The translations under genes and the position numbers were made by a program. The notes below the pieces were generated by a model. That model made no database searches. It had not been told where the DNA came from and was given only the letters and a program-made list of their open reading frames with translations. DNA of 64,000 nt, from contig CALDUT010000012.1 in NCBI GenBank assembly GCA_937924775.1, positions 1-64,000 on the forward strand, read 5' to 3'. Position 1 is the stretch's first letter, and every line of letters starts with the position of its first letter. This DNA is from an uncultured Gemmata sp. (lineage in GTDB: Bacteria; Planctomycetota; Planctomycetia; Gemmatales; Gemmataceae). Of the stretch, positions 46,541 to 55,576 are shown one piece after another.

Positions 46541-48913
46541 TCAGCGGAGCGATTCGAGAATGTCCATACGCATGGCCGATAGCGCTGGTACCAAGCCGCC
46601 GAGGCGGCCCATCACCAGGGTGAACAGCAAGCCGGTGGCGATGATCGGGGCATCCACCTGCATGGTCAGCGTCACGCTTTTGCCTCCACCCTGACCGCCG
46701 GAGAGGGTACTGGCGGCTTCAAAGCCGTTGGCGAAAAAGCCGATCAGGCAGCCGAGGAATCCCCCCCCGAAGGCGATGGTGAGTGATTCGAGCATAAACG
46801 AGATGAGTATCTGCCAGCGTTTGAAGCCGAGAATCCGCAGCACCCCCACTTCGCGAATCCGGGCGGCGATCGAGGCGAACATGGTGTTCATGACGCCGAA
46901 AATGCCGCCGACAGCCATAATCACGGCCATCAGCACAATCGCGGTGAGGAATTGTTCGTTGGTTTTGGTCAGTTCTTTGTAGTAGTCCGATTCGGCGAAG
47001 GCTTTCAGTTTCGCCTGGGTGTAAATTTCGTTGAGGAAGTAGGCCATAGCTTTGGCGGATTCGTCGGAATCATCTTCCATCCGCAGCACCAGGGTACTGA
47101 ACTTATCGCCTTTGCCGCTGGCCAGGACCACGGGGTTTTGAATGCCCGTCCAGATTTCGGAACCGTAGGTGGTGCCGCGGGTTTTCATGAGGCCCACCAC
47201 TTTCCACCACCGATCGCCCAGTTCGAAGGTATCGCCCACGTGGAGGCGGGCTTTGCCCTGGTCTTCACCCAGTGTCGCCGCGACGCCTTCTCCCAAGCAG
47301 CATTGCAAGTATTCCAGGCCGTCCGGGGCTTTCTCCCCTGGTTCGACCGCGTTGGTGTTGAACCATCGGCCGCCCTCTTCGAGGGTGATATCGTGAACGA
47401 TCGCCCCGATCCGGATGTCGTCGAAAGCCCGCAGTTGGAGGAAGCGGCGTTTGGGCGGTTCGCCGGGTTTGGTCGGGATGGCCTGGTTGAGAACAACGTA
47501 GGATTCGAAGCTTTTGAGGTATTCGCCGGGAGTGTCTTTGGGCGTGCCAATGGGGAAGCGTTGGAAGCGGCCATCGGGGCCGAAGGTGCCGCGGGCCACA
47601 CTGACGCCTTTGCCGTCGGGGCCGATGGGCCGCCCCAGGGCGTCGGCCATCACCGTGGCTTTGATGGCGTTTTCGATGTCGCCGCCGCGGGCGAGATTGC
47701 TGAACAGTTCGTCGGTCGAGCCTTCCGACAGCACCAGTACATTCCCCGGAACTCCAGTCGTTTCGTTCAACTTGTACATGCCGTTGACGAAGGCAAGCAG
47801 CACCACCACCAAGGCCACGACCACCGTGAAGGCCACGGCAGTTAAGGCCGTATCGCGCTTGCGGACCCACAGGTAGCGCAGGTTGTAACTGAGCGGAACT
47901 TTGCCGATCAGCAGAAGCAGGATGAGATCGGTACCGTAAACGACCAGGAAGATGAACGGCCACTGGTCGACCAGTACCGTGGGCAGCAGTTTCCAGAGGG
48001 GTACCCCGAAAATGGGTTGCAAGTCGGGATCTTGTAACAGGCGGAGTTTGGGGGAATGGGGGGTGCGTTCGGCGATTTCGCGTTCCACTTCGGCGAGCTG
48101 CTTTTCCGCCTCGCTTTTATCGCGCGGATTGAGGTTGGGGCGATTGGCCGCTTTCAAGAACGAATCGCGGCTTTTGAGCAATTCTTCGGCCGGCAGCCAG
48201 CGCTTGGTCACATCCGCGACACGATCGGCAATGGCTTCATCGGCGATGGTGCGGCGCATGTCGCTGCCGCTGGGGCCGGCGGCCTGCCGTTGGGCGAAGA
48301 GTTCCGGGGGCACGATCCAGCGGTTCTGGGGTTCTTCGGCCCAATCGGCAATCGCGGCGTTGGCTTGCGCCAGCTGGTTTTGGTATTCACGCCGCTGTTC
48401 AGGTGTTATGTCGGGGTTGATGAGTTCTTTGCGAGCGTTGTCCCGCTGCTCTAATAAACTTTTCAGCGGTTCGACATCGGCGGGCCGGCGGTCTTCGGGA
48501 AAGATGAACCACGAGATGACCGGGAAATCCGCGACGGAATAGCCGAGGACCTTTTTGGCCAAGGTGGCCATCTGCCCGCCACTGGGCAGGGGCAAACGCG
48601 ACACCACTTCCATGGCGAAGGCTATCAGAGCGATCAACACGACGATTCCGGCCAAAGCCGCCAGAATCCGCCGCCGTGTCCGGGCCCACCACGAGCGTGT
48701 CGGGCGGACTGAATCGGTCAAAACGGCCTCATTGGGCGATACCGCGGGCAAGGCGACCAACAGGGCGGAGAGCGGCAATAATGAGAAACCGATGACAAAC
48801 AGTGTCCCGATGAGGCGGAACAGGGTCCGGAAGAATTGGCCGAAGGTTTTGGCGATCCGGCCTGGGAATCGGGGCGGAGCCACGCGTTGCAGGCTCAGGT
48901 TGGTCGCTGTCAT
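46541..48913 (-). CDS. Large ABC transporter permease, FtsX/MacB-like
   Basis: The protein has 790 residues from ATG 48913 with GGGAG; the frame to 49069 is rejected. The N-terminal cytoplasmic part is followed by two membrane regions (FVIGFSLLPLSALLVALPAV, AALAGIVVLIALIAFAMEVV). A roughly 180-residue charged, coiled-coil-like stretch follows (LEQRDNARKELINPDITPEQ). Then comes the FtsX core (RYLWVRKRDTALTAVAFTVVVALVV), a periplasmic MacB-like domain, and three C-terminal helices (IVLMAVIMAVGGIFGVMNTMF). The extra N-terminal membrane and coil part makes it much larger than a usual 400-residue FtsX-type permease. It is the last permease in the operon. Confidence 0.88.
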   Translation of the reverse strand: MTATNLSLQRVAPPRFPGRIAKTFGQFFRTLFRLIGTLFVIGFSLLPLSALLVALPAVSPNEAVLTDSVRPTRSWWARTRRRILAALAGIVVLIALIAFAMEVVSRLPLPSGGQMATLAKKVLGYSVADFPVISWFIFPEDRRPADVEPLKSLLEQRDNARKELINPDITPEQRREYQNQLAQANAAIADWAEEPQNRWIVPPELFAQRQAAGPSGSDMRRTIADEAIADRVADVTKRWLPAEELLKSRDSFLKAANRPNLNPRDKSEAEKQLAEVEREIAERTPHSPKLRLLQDPDLQPIFGVPLWKLLPTVLVDQWPFIFLVVYGTDLILLLLIGKVPLSYNLRYLWVRKRDTALTAVAFTVVVALVVVLLAFVNGMYKLNETTGVPGNVLVLSEGSTDELFSNLARGGDIENAIKATVMADALGRPIGPDGKGVSVARGTFGPDGRFQRFPIGTPKDTPGEYLKSFESYVVLNQAIPTKPGEPPKRRFLQLRAFDDIRIGAIVHDITLEEGGRWFNTNAVEPGEKAPDGLEYLQCCLGEGVAATLGEDQGKARLHVGDTFELGDRWWKVVGLMKTRGTTYGSEIWTGIQNPVVLASGKGDKFSTLVLRMEDDSDESAKAMAYFLNEIYTQAKLKAFAESDYYKELTKTNEQFLTAIVLMAVIMAVGGIFGVMNTMFASIAARIREVGVLRILGFKRWQILISFMLESLTIAFGGGFLGCLIGFFANGFEAASTLSGGQGGGKSVTLTMQVDAPIIATGLLFTLVMGRLGGLVPALSAMRMDILESLR

Positions 48914-48974
48914 CCGATCACAATCTCCCGCGGTTTGGCTGCGGCCCGTCGGCTGCCGCCAGGGCCGCGATCCT

Positions 48975-49223
48975 TCAGAGGGTCGCCAAGACTTCGTCCC
49001 ACGAGGTGGCCTCGAGCAACCGTTCGGCCCTGCGTTCGAGGCGTTCCGGTTCGGTGATGGTTGGCACAACGGCGTTCGCGTGGGGCCGCGGCCCCAATTT
49101 CTGGCTTGCCCAGCGTCCCGGCAGGGTACGGGCTTCCACCGCTCGTCCTGCAGTTCGTCCTGGCGTGATACCGCGGTGAGGAATCGGTTGATCGGTGGTG
49201 GAATCTTCCACGATCTTACTCAC
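48975..49223 (-). CDS. Small protein between the two permease genes
   Basis: The 82-residue frame starts at GTG 49223 and fills the 323-base gap between two permease genes on the same strand. The N-terminal half is Pro/Arg-rich (PGRTAGRAVEARTLPGRW) and the C-terminal is a charged helix (TEPERLERRAERLLEATSW). There is no signal, no membrane segment and no known domain. Position suggests it belongs to the efflux operon. A weak ribosome-binding site keeps confidence modest. Confidence 0.5.
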   Translation of the reverse strand: MSKIVEDSTTDQPIPHRGITPGRTAGRAVEARTLPGRWASQKLGPRPHANAVVPTITEPERLERRAERLLEATSWDEVLATL

Positions 49224-49236
49224 CGTCGGCCGTTCT

Positions 49237-50733
49237 TCAGGCGACGCGGGCGAAGACCTCGGCCACCTTCACGTCCTTGGCCGTTAACGCCGGTACGAAA
49301 CTGCCGGCCAACGCCACGGCCATACCCAGCAGCGTGCCATACAGCATGGCAATCGCCGGCACAAAAAACGCCCCAAAGAACATAATCTGGAACTTGAAGT
49401 GGCCCAGTAAACGCCACGCCAGAAACGTACTCATCGCCCCACCCATGAAGCCGACCAGCAGGGCTTCCCCCAGCACCAGGAACATCACATGCCGGGGCTG
49501 GAAACCGAGAACCTTCAGCACGGCCATTTCAGTACGCCGTTCCCGCACGGAGATCGACAGGGCATTAGCCACCACCAGGCTCATGATGCCAATCATTGCG
49601 GGCACAAGAATGTACTTGATGCCCCAGAAAATGTCTTTGAAACCGCCCAACCACGAACCAATGCCGCTGGAGGCGGTTTCTAGCTTGATCGGCACTTTGT
49701 TGAAGCGGGCCCGGTCGTTGACCATCCCGCTGAGAATCTCAAACGCTTCTTTGTTCGGCAAACGCACCCAGATGAGGTTGATACACTTCTCCATCATCGG
49801 GTGCATTTCGCCTTTGGGGTTGGCGTCGCGGTCCCGCGGATAGGCTTCGAGGCTGCGGAGCAAGTACGATTTGTTCATGAAAGAAACCCCTTCGTACTTG
49901 CCTTCCGGTAGTGTTCCGATGATCTCGAACTCCCACACCAATCCCGGATAGTTCACCCCATAAAGCTTGATCTTCTGCCCCACCTCCATGTTCAGCGACT
50001 TCAACCGGCTTTTGCTCATGACGATGGCCCGCTCGTTCTGCTTCATAATGTCGCAGGCCTTCTCCAACATCTCGTGTTCTTCGCCGGTCAGGTCATCGAG
50101 GCCATCCATCATGGTCAGCACTTTGTCCGGTTCGAGTGCAAAGAGGAAGACCATGTTCTCTTTGCGCTGATTGACCTTGTCGGTAGTGCCCAGCACGAAC
50201 GACCAGCTCATGATGTCGGATTCGCGAATGACCAACGGCGGCTCGCCGGGGTGCTGCTGCGCGTAGATTCTCGGCACATCCTCCATGCAAATCCGCTTGA
50301 ACTCCTCATAGTAGCCTGGCGGCATCTGGCTGGGGATGGTGGTTTTGTGGGTCACAATCGCCTTGAAATTCGCTTCTTTCTCGGTGGTGGCTTTGCCAAT
50401 CATCCACAACACCGCGTAGATGAGGCACAATACCAGCGTCAGAACGAAGATCGCCAGGTACGTCAGCGAGGTGCGGAGCATATTGCGGCGCAGGCCGCGA
50501 AACATGATGAGAACCAGCTTGAGAGGGAACCAGCCGGTCCAGCCGGCGAAGAGCCCCGTGATCCGGTCCGCACCCCACAAAATCACAAAAAACGCCGGTA
50601 GCGTCAGCAGCCCCAGCGCGATCGCCCCCACAATAATCCCGACCAGCCCCGCGAACAGATAGCCGGTCAGCATGAACATCGAGGTATCGAAGCCGAACCC
50701 GGCACTGCTGAGTTCCGGAGGGAGACCGAACAT
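49237..50733 (-). CDS. ABC transporter permease, FtsX/MacB-like
   Basis: The 498-residue protein starts at ATG 50733 with GAGG 7 bases upstream. An N-terminal helical pair (YLFAGLVGIIVGAIALGLLT) is followed by the FtsX-type first helix (RNMLRTSLTYLAIFVLTLVLCLIYAVLW, split here by positions about 84-110). A large extracytoplasmic domain follows, and three C-terminal helices (AMIGIMSLVVANALSISVRE, VLGEALLVGFMGGAMSTFLA) with the conserved ERRTEMAVLKVLGFQPRHV loop. It probably pairs with the larger permease as a heterodimer driven by the ATPase at 50826-51527. Efflux of a lipophilic compound or lipoprotein-type transport is inferred. Confidence 0.92.
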   Translation of the reverse strand: MFGLPPELSSAGFGFDTSMFMLTGYLFAGLVGIIVGAIALGLLTLPAFFVILWGADRITGLFAGWTGWFPLKLVLIMFRGLRRNMLRTSLTYLAIFVLTLVLCLIYAVLWMIGKATTEKEANFKAIVTHKTTIPSQMPPGYYEEFKRICMEDVPRIYAQQHPGEPPLVIRESDIMSWSFVLGTTDKVNQRKENMVFLFALEPDKVLTMMDGLDDLTGEEHEMLEKACDIMKQNERAIVMSKSRLKSLNMEVGQKIKLYGVNYPGLVWEFEIIGTLPEGKYEGVSFMNKSYLLRSLEAYPRDRDANPKGEMHPMMEKCINLIWVRLPNKEAFEILSGMVNDRARFNKVPIKLETASSGIGSWLGGFKDIFWGIKYILVPAMIGIMSLVVANALSISVRERRTEMAVLKVLGFQPRHVMFLVLGEALLVGFMGGAMSTFLAWRLLGHFKFQIMFFGAFFVPAIAMLYGTLLGMAVALAGSFVPALTAKDVKVAEVFARVA

Positions 50734-50825
50734 CGGAATTCCTCACTTTGTTGATAAACTTAGTAACGAATAACACCCCCGTTTGGCCGCCAAACCATCC
50801 CCTAATTGTGTTCCGCGGCGGCCCG

Positions 50826-51527
50826 CTACATCGTCGTGGCGGTGGCCGTATCGAGAACCAGTTGGCCTTTCTCCAGATGCAGCGTTCGCTGCGCCCGGGC
50901 GGCGGCTTTGGGGTCGTGGGTGACCATGATGATGGTCTTGTTCAGTTGTTCGCAGAGAATTTCCATCAGGCGGAGGATTTCGTCGGCACTTTTGGTGTCG
51001 AGGTCGCCTGTGGGTTCGTCGGCAACGATCAGTTCCGGGTCGGTGACCATCGCCCGGGCAATCCCGACACGTTGTTGCTGGCCCCCGGAGAGCTGCCCTG
51101 GGCGATGGTCCATGCGGTCCGACAAATTCACCAGGGCCAGAGCGTTTTCCACTTGCTTGCGCCGTTGTTCTTTGGTGAGCGGCAAGAGCAAAAGCGGCAG
51201 TTCTACGTTTTCATACGCCGTCAGTACTGGCAGCAAGTAGTAAAACTGGAAGACAAAGCCGACATGGCGGGTCCTCCAGCGGGCCAATTCGCTTTCCGAC
51301 ATCTCGGAGATGACATTCTCACCGACGATGATCGTTCCGGCGGTGGGTTGATCCAGACCGGCGATAAGGTTCAGCAGGGTGGTTTTGCCGCTGCCCGACG
51401 GTCCCATGAGGGCGAGAAATTCCCCCTCGGCCACATCGAGCGTCAGATCGCGGAGAACGTGGATCGACTCTGTACCCCGAGTGAACGATTTGTGCAAGTT
51501 GCGAACCTGTACCAACGGACGCACCAT
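50826..51527 (-). CDS. ABC transporter ATP-binding protein (MacB/LolD-type)
   Basis: The protein has 233 residues from ATG 51527, with GAGG; the frame to 51626 is a leader overlapping the previous gene. Walker A GPSGSGKTT, Q-loop, signature LSGGQQQRVGIARAM, Walker B ELIVADEPTG, D-loop (DLDTKSA) and switch histidine (VTHDP) are all intact, so it is an active ATPase. The LNKTIIMVTHDPKAAARAQR ending matches MacB/LolD. It powers the two FtsX-like permeases downstream. Confidence 0.95.
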   Translation of the reverse strand: MVRPLVQVRNLHKSFTRGTESIHVLRDLTLDVAEGEFLALMGPSGSGKTTLLNLIAGLDQPTAGTIIVGENVISEMSESELARWRTRHVGFVFQFYYLLPVLTAYENVELPLLLLPLTKEQRRKQVENALALVNLSDRMDHRPGQLSGGQQQRVGIARAMVTDPELIVADEPTGDLDTKSADEILRLMEILCEQLNKTIIMVTHDPKAAARAQRTLHLEKGQLVLDTATATTM

Positions 51528-51598
51528 AGATCGCCTCGAATGAACGTAGAAAGCGGGGTCGGGTGGACCGCCAACGCTTACCGGCCCGGCCCAACGGA

Positions 51599-52936
51599 TT
51601 ACTTCTTGGTCCACGCGGCATCCCAAAGGGGTTGCCGTTCGGCTTCGTCGCCCCAGGGGAAGTCGCGCTGGGGGTCGAACTGGAAGCGCGTTTCGTAAAC
51701 GGTCGCGGTGATGCCCATTTTGGGCTTAAGGAACGTTCCTTGTTCCTCGTCTTTTTTCAGGTAGACGCGGATTCGGACTTTGACGACATTTTTGGTATCG
51801 TCGGCGATGGGCATGATCCGATCGACCACGCCGCGATACTCCCGCGTGGGGTCGGCATCAGCTTGGAGAACACACGCCTGGCCGGGTTTGAGCCGGGTGA
51901 TTTGCCGTTCCGGGACATCGATTTCCACTTCCAACTTGGCTAAGTCGGCGATGGTGCAGATACCCGCGGCAACATTGAACGACATGGGGCTGACCAAAGC
52001 GCCTTTGTCGGCGGATTTGGTGAGAATCGTACCGTCGATAGGGGCCCGAACGGTACAGTTTTCGACCAGCCGCCGGGCTTCGTCACGGCGGGCGATGGCG
52101 GCGTTGAGGTCTTCGGTGGCGGAAGCCACATTCGCCTTGGCCGTGATCACATCAGCTTCCGCGGCTTCGACTTCGCGTTGGGCGGCCCGAACGTCAGCAT
52201 CGGCCGCCAGTTTGTCGGCATCGGCGACCAGTTTATCGGCTTCATACCGGCGGTATTCTTGGGCCGGGACGACACTCGGATTCATCTTGGCGGCTTCATA
52301 ATCCTTATCGGCACGATCTTTGATTTTCAGTGCCCGGGTGAGGCGGGCTTCCGCAGCACTAAGAGCCGCTTTGGCTTTGGCCACACGGGCCACGGCGGCC
52401 ACCTCGGCAGCCACCGCCCGGGCTTTGATCGCTTCAGCGGCCTTGACCGCGGCTTCTTCGGTTTTCAGCCGGTTGGCGTATTGGTGATCGACCAGCGTCG
52501 CGAGAATTTCCCCCTCCTTGACGCGTTTTCCTTCCGAAAAGTAGATGTTGGTGATTTCGGCCCCCACATCGCGGGGGCTGACGGTCACTTGCAGCGAAGG
52601 AATGACGATGCCCTTGAGCTGAATGACCATTTCTCCTTGTGCGACAATAGGTTGCGATCCGCTACTGGGCGGTGGCAGATTGGGAGCCAGCCCGCTGCCA
52701 CTGGGCGCCGGTTGACCGGTGGGGGCCAAGGCCGATTGCGGAACCGATTTGTACCACCGCACCCCCACGCCCACCCAGGTGATCGCCAACAGGGCACAGA
52801 GAATCCACGGCAACAGCGAGCCACTGTTGCGCGCTGGGCCTGCAGCCAGTTGGTTATCAAGACGCAAGGCTTGAACGCGATTCACCAAATCTCCATTGAC
52901 GGAAGCATTCAGCCGCGATTCGGTTGTGGTCGCCAT
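51599..52936 (-). CDS. HlyD/RND-type periplasmic adaptor
   Basis: The 445-residue protein starts at ATG 52936, overlapping the TetR stop by one base (TGATG). One N-terminal membrane helix (LLPWILCALLAITWVGVGVRW) leads to the biotinyl-lipoyl region (GVEITNIYFSEGKRVKEG-like, near VGAEITNIYF), a long alpha-helical hairpin of Ala/Lys/Glu (residues about 170-280) and beta-barrel parts (CTVRAPIDGTILTKSADKGA). It would link the ABC permeases to an outer-membrane channel; no TolC-like gene is nearby. Confidence 0.93.
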   Translation of the reverse strand: MATTTESRLNASVNGDLVNRVQALRLDNQLAAGPARNSGSLLPWILCALLAITWVGVGVRWYKSVPQSALAPTGQPAPSGSGLAPNLPPPSSGSQPIVAQGEMVIQLKGIVIPSLQVTVSPRDVGAEITNIYFSEGKRVKEGEILATLVDHQYANRLKTEEAAVKAAEAIKARAVAAEVAAVARVAKAKAALSAAEARLTRALKIKDRADKDYEAAKMNPSVVPAQEYRRYEADKLVADADKLAADADVRAAQREVEAAEADVITAKANVASATEDLNAAIARRDEARRLVENCTVRAPIDGTILTKSADKGALVSPMSFNVAAGICTIADLAKLEVEIDVPERQITRLKPGQACVLQADADPTREYRGVVDRIMPIADDTKNVVKVRIRVYLKKDEEQGTFLKPKMGITATVYETRFQFDPQRDFPWGDEAERQPLWDAAWTKK

Positions 52937-53742
52937 CAGAGTTCCTCAGAAATTCGCGCCTCCGACTCCCCCACGGAACAAGGGGATGAAGGGGGGGCCG
53001 TCGGCCCCGCCGGATCGGCATTCCCCGGCCCGGCTGCCGATTGTCCAAACAGCGGTGCGAGCAACTGGACACAGGCCGAAAACATTTCGTTGCGGTCAAA
53101 GGCGTTCGGATCGAGCATCATCTGCATGTCCAGCCCGTGGATGAGGGCTTGGATCAGGGCGGCCAGCACCCACGGCGACGCCACCCGGGGTTCTGGTACG
53201 CTGCTGGCAATGTCGCGAGCCAGAAAGGCCCGCCATTCGGCATACCACTGCGACAGCCGTTTGCGGTAGTCTTCGCGGTGGCCCATTTGGGCCAGAAACG
53301 TATACAGCAGGCTGAAAAGCTCCTTGCCCCCCGGGGGCGGCCAATCGGCCGCCAGGTGTTTCTTCAAACCATGTTGCAGGTATTGCCACGCTTGGCCGGT
53401 CATTGGCTTGGGGCCGTCCGACGCCATTGCCTGGCGGATCATGCGCTGGAGCATGCGATCGTAAACCGCCAACAGGATCGACTCCTTGGTGGGGAAGTAG
53501 TAGGTGAGTTGCCCCCGGCTCATGCCCGCTTCTGATTCGATGCGGCCTAACGACAGCATCTGAATACCGTGGCGGGCAATGATGGTTTCCGCCGCATCCA
53601 GAATTTGCTCGCGGCGAAGCTGGGCAATCTCGGACAAACCCTCCGCTGGGTCGCTCAGACCGGCCAAAGGCGGGCCATGCGAGCCGCTGTGTTGTTCGTG
53701 CGTTTCTTCACAAGGATTCGCCGCGGGCCGCGATTTCTCCAT
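52936..53742 (-). CDS. TetR/AcrR family repressor
   Basis: The 268-residue protein starts at ATG 53742. The DNA-binding domain (residues 40-90) includes REQILDAAETIIARHGIQML, then LGRIESEAGMSRGQLTYYFP and TKESILLAVYDRM, the TetR helix-turn-helix. The C-terminal ligand domain is helical and the tail is Pro/Ala-rich. It is the first gene of the efflux operon, so it likely represses it in response to the exported compound. Palindromes lie 70-120 bases upstream. Confidence 0.93.
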   Translation of the reverse strand: MEKSRPAANPCEETHEQHSGSHGPPLAGLSDPAEGLSEIAQLRREQILDAAETIIARHGIQMLSLGRIESEAGMSRGQLTYYFPTKESILLAVYDRMLQRMIRQAMASDGPKPMTGQAWQYLQHGLKKHLAADWPPPGGKELFSLLYTFLAQMGHREDYRKRLSQWYAEWRAFLARDIASSVPEPRVASPWVLAALIQALIHGLDMQMMLDPNAFDRNEMFSACVQLLAPLFGQSAAGPGNADPAGPTAPPSSPCSVGESEARISEEL

Positions 53743-53810
53743 TCGCTACCTGCAAAATTCTCCTAAGTTTCAATAAATCCAGAACTTCTGTTTCGATCAC
53801 CAGCCCATTA

Positions 53811-53862
53811 GACCGGTTGGACTAGTCCCAACTGCAGTTATACTAGTCCGATCAGTCTAGAG
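53811..53862 (-). promoter_or_regulatory. Operator-like palindromes upstream of the efflux operon
   Basis: GGACTAGTCC at 53819-53828 is a perfect 10-base palindrome, flanked by TTGG and CAA as partial extensions. A second ACTAGTCC lies at 53842-53849, and CAGTCTAG at 53853-53860 adds another CTAG half. Such CTAG-centred paired half-sites upstream of tetR fit a TetR autoregulatory operator. Confidence 0.45.
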
Positions 53863-54004
53863 AATCAAGAGAGAAGATGATGAAGATGGAGCGGTTCTTC
53901 CGAAAAGTTCACCAAAGATGATTCTGGAATTCAATCTCGCGGCCGGGCGGAACCGATGAAACAGCCGCTTCTTCGGCTAATTCTGCCCAAAACGGTGTGA
54001 AGCT

Positions 54005-54496
54005 GTGGACGAGAGAGTTGATCGGTTACTCCGGAAAGCATGGCGGCGAGGCGTCGTGTCGGTGGTGCTATTCGTGGTAGCAATCACAAGTGCTTGCCAC
54101 AGCAGTGGTTGTGGTTCTGCACGAGAGGCACCAGCCGCCGCGACAGTCCGCGGACGGCTGACGTTCAATGGCCAACCGGTGGTGGGCGGTTTGGTTGTTT
54201 TTACCCCCGATCCGCAGCGCGGAGGCCGAGGACAACCCGCGTATGGAGAAACCGGTCCTGACGGCCGCTTCCAATTGCAACAAGCTGGTTCTCCTCACAT
54301 CCCACCGGGTTGGTATCGGGTGGCTTTGGCTCCTGCGGCGGCGTGGCCCCAACCCCTGGCGGCGTCGACTCCACCGGTGTTTCCCGCTCGCTTGTCGCGT
54401 CCCGATCTTTCGGGGATTGAGCGTGAAGTTCTGGCCGGCACCGATCACGACTTCGATTTCAGCGTGGAAACCACCGGCGGCAACGGTCGCCATTGA
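54005..54496 (+). CDS. Small lipoprotein with carboxypeptidase-regulatory-like domain
   Basis: The 163-residue protein starts at GTG 54005. The leader (VVSVVLFVVAITSAC) ends at a probable lipobox cysteine (Cys31). The mature domain has the planctomycete signature VRGRLTFNGQPVVGGLVVF, then GETGPDGRFQLQQ, the CarboxypepD_reg-like beta-sandwich often found in exported planctomycete proteins. It likely sits on the inner or outer membrane surface. It begins a plus-strand group with a glycosyltransferase and a methyltransferase. Confidence 0.75.
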   Translation: MDERVDRLLRKAWRRGVVSVVLFVVAITSACHSSGCGSAREAPAAATVRGRLTFNGQPVVGGLVVFTPDPQRGGRGQPAYGETGPDGRFQLQQAGSPHIPPGWYRVALAPAAAWPQPLAASTPPVFPARLSRPDLSGIEREVLAGTDHDFDFSVETTGGNGRH

Positions 54497-54564
54497 CCCA
54501 CCGTTTGCCAACGTGGTAGAACTTCCGCTCGGTTCCGAATTTCTGCCGCCCGCAGGATGTGATC

Positions 54565-55575
54565 ATGGCTCAGGTGCGCGCCGCACCCAAACCGCCGGTC
54601 AACCGTGGCCAACCGCCGGTGCCGGAGGTCTCGGTGTGTATTGCCAACTGGAATTGCGCAACGTTGTTGCGGCGCTGTTTGCAATCGCTGTTCGATCAGC
54701 CGCAAGGTGCGACGTTTGAAGTGATTGTGGCCGATAATGGCTCCACCGACGGGGCCGCAGACATGGTCGCCACGGAGTTCCCCCAGGTCATTCTCATTCG
54801 CAATTCGGACAATCGCGGTTTCGCTTCGGCCAGCAACCAGGCCGCCGCGGTTTCCCGGGGCCGCTTTCTGTTTTTCCTGAATAACGACACCTTGGTTCCG
54901 CCCAACACTCTGCGGCAGTTTCTCGATTGGGCGGAAGCGAATCCGCGGGTGGGTATGTTCGGCCCCCGGCTCCGGGGCAGCGATGGGCTTTTTCAGGTGT
55001 CGTACCGGCGGCGGCCCACGCTGGCCGCCTTATTCCACAAACTCAGCCTGCTGCGCTGGACCCGCTTATTCCGCCGGGCTTACTACGACTACCGCCGGGC
55101 CACCTTCGACCCCACACAAATCCGCTCAGTCGAAGTACTGATGGGTGCGGCGGTATTCCTGTCGCGAGAGGTGTTCGAACAAGTCGGCCGGTGGGACGAA
55201 GGTTATTCGTTTGGGGTCGAAGACATCGACCTTTCGACCCAAGTAAACCAACGCGGCCCTTTGTTGTTTGTTTCCGAAGTGGAAATTGTTCACCACGGCC
55301 GGGCCGCGGGGCGTGCCAACGTTCATTTTGCCGCGCCCAACGTCGCGATTGGCTACATTCGTTACTTCCGCAAAACCGGCAGCCATCCCGCCTTATTGTT
55401 TCTCTATAAGCTGCTGGTGACGTTTGATACCCCGGTGCAAATCGGGCTGAAGCTGCTGGAAGCGGGCTGCCGCTTCGCCACCGGGCGATACCAGAAAGCC
55501 CAGAAAAGCCTGTTGGCGGTTCGCGGCCTGTGGGCGTTTCTGCGCCACGAGTTATTACGATTTTGGAAAGCATAA
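54565..55575 (+). CDS. Glycosyltransferase family 2
   Basis: The protein has 336 residues from ATG 54565 with AGGAT; a GTG two codons upstream is possible. The GT-A fold is clear: EVSVCIANWNCATLLRRCLQ, ADNGSTDGAA, FLFFLNNDTLVPPNTLRQF with the metal-site NND, and VGRWDEGYSFGVEDIDLSTQ. It resembles the rhamnosyl/GT2 enzymes that build surface polysaccharides, with a C-terminal amphipathic segment. The adjacent methyltransferase starts one base after its stop. Confidence 0.92.
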   Translation: MAQVRAAPKPPVNRGQPPVPEVSVCIANWNCATLLRRCLQSLFDQPQGATFEVIVADNGSTDGAADMVATEFPQVILIRNSDNRGFASASNQAAAVSRGRFLFFLNNDTLVPPNTLRQFLDWAEANPRVGMFGPRLRGSDGLFQVSYRRRPTLAALFHKLSLLRWTRLFRRAYYDYRRATFDPTQIRSVEVLMGAAVFLSREVFEQVGRWDEGYSFGVEDIDLSTQVNQRGPLLFVSEVEIVHHGRAAGRANVHFAAPNVAIGYIRYFRKTGSHPALLFLYKLLVTFDTPVQIGLKLLEAGCRFATGRYQKAQKSLLAVRGLWAFLRHELLRFWKA

Positions 55576-55576
55576 C

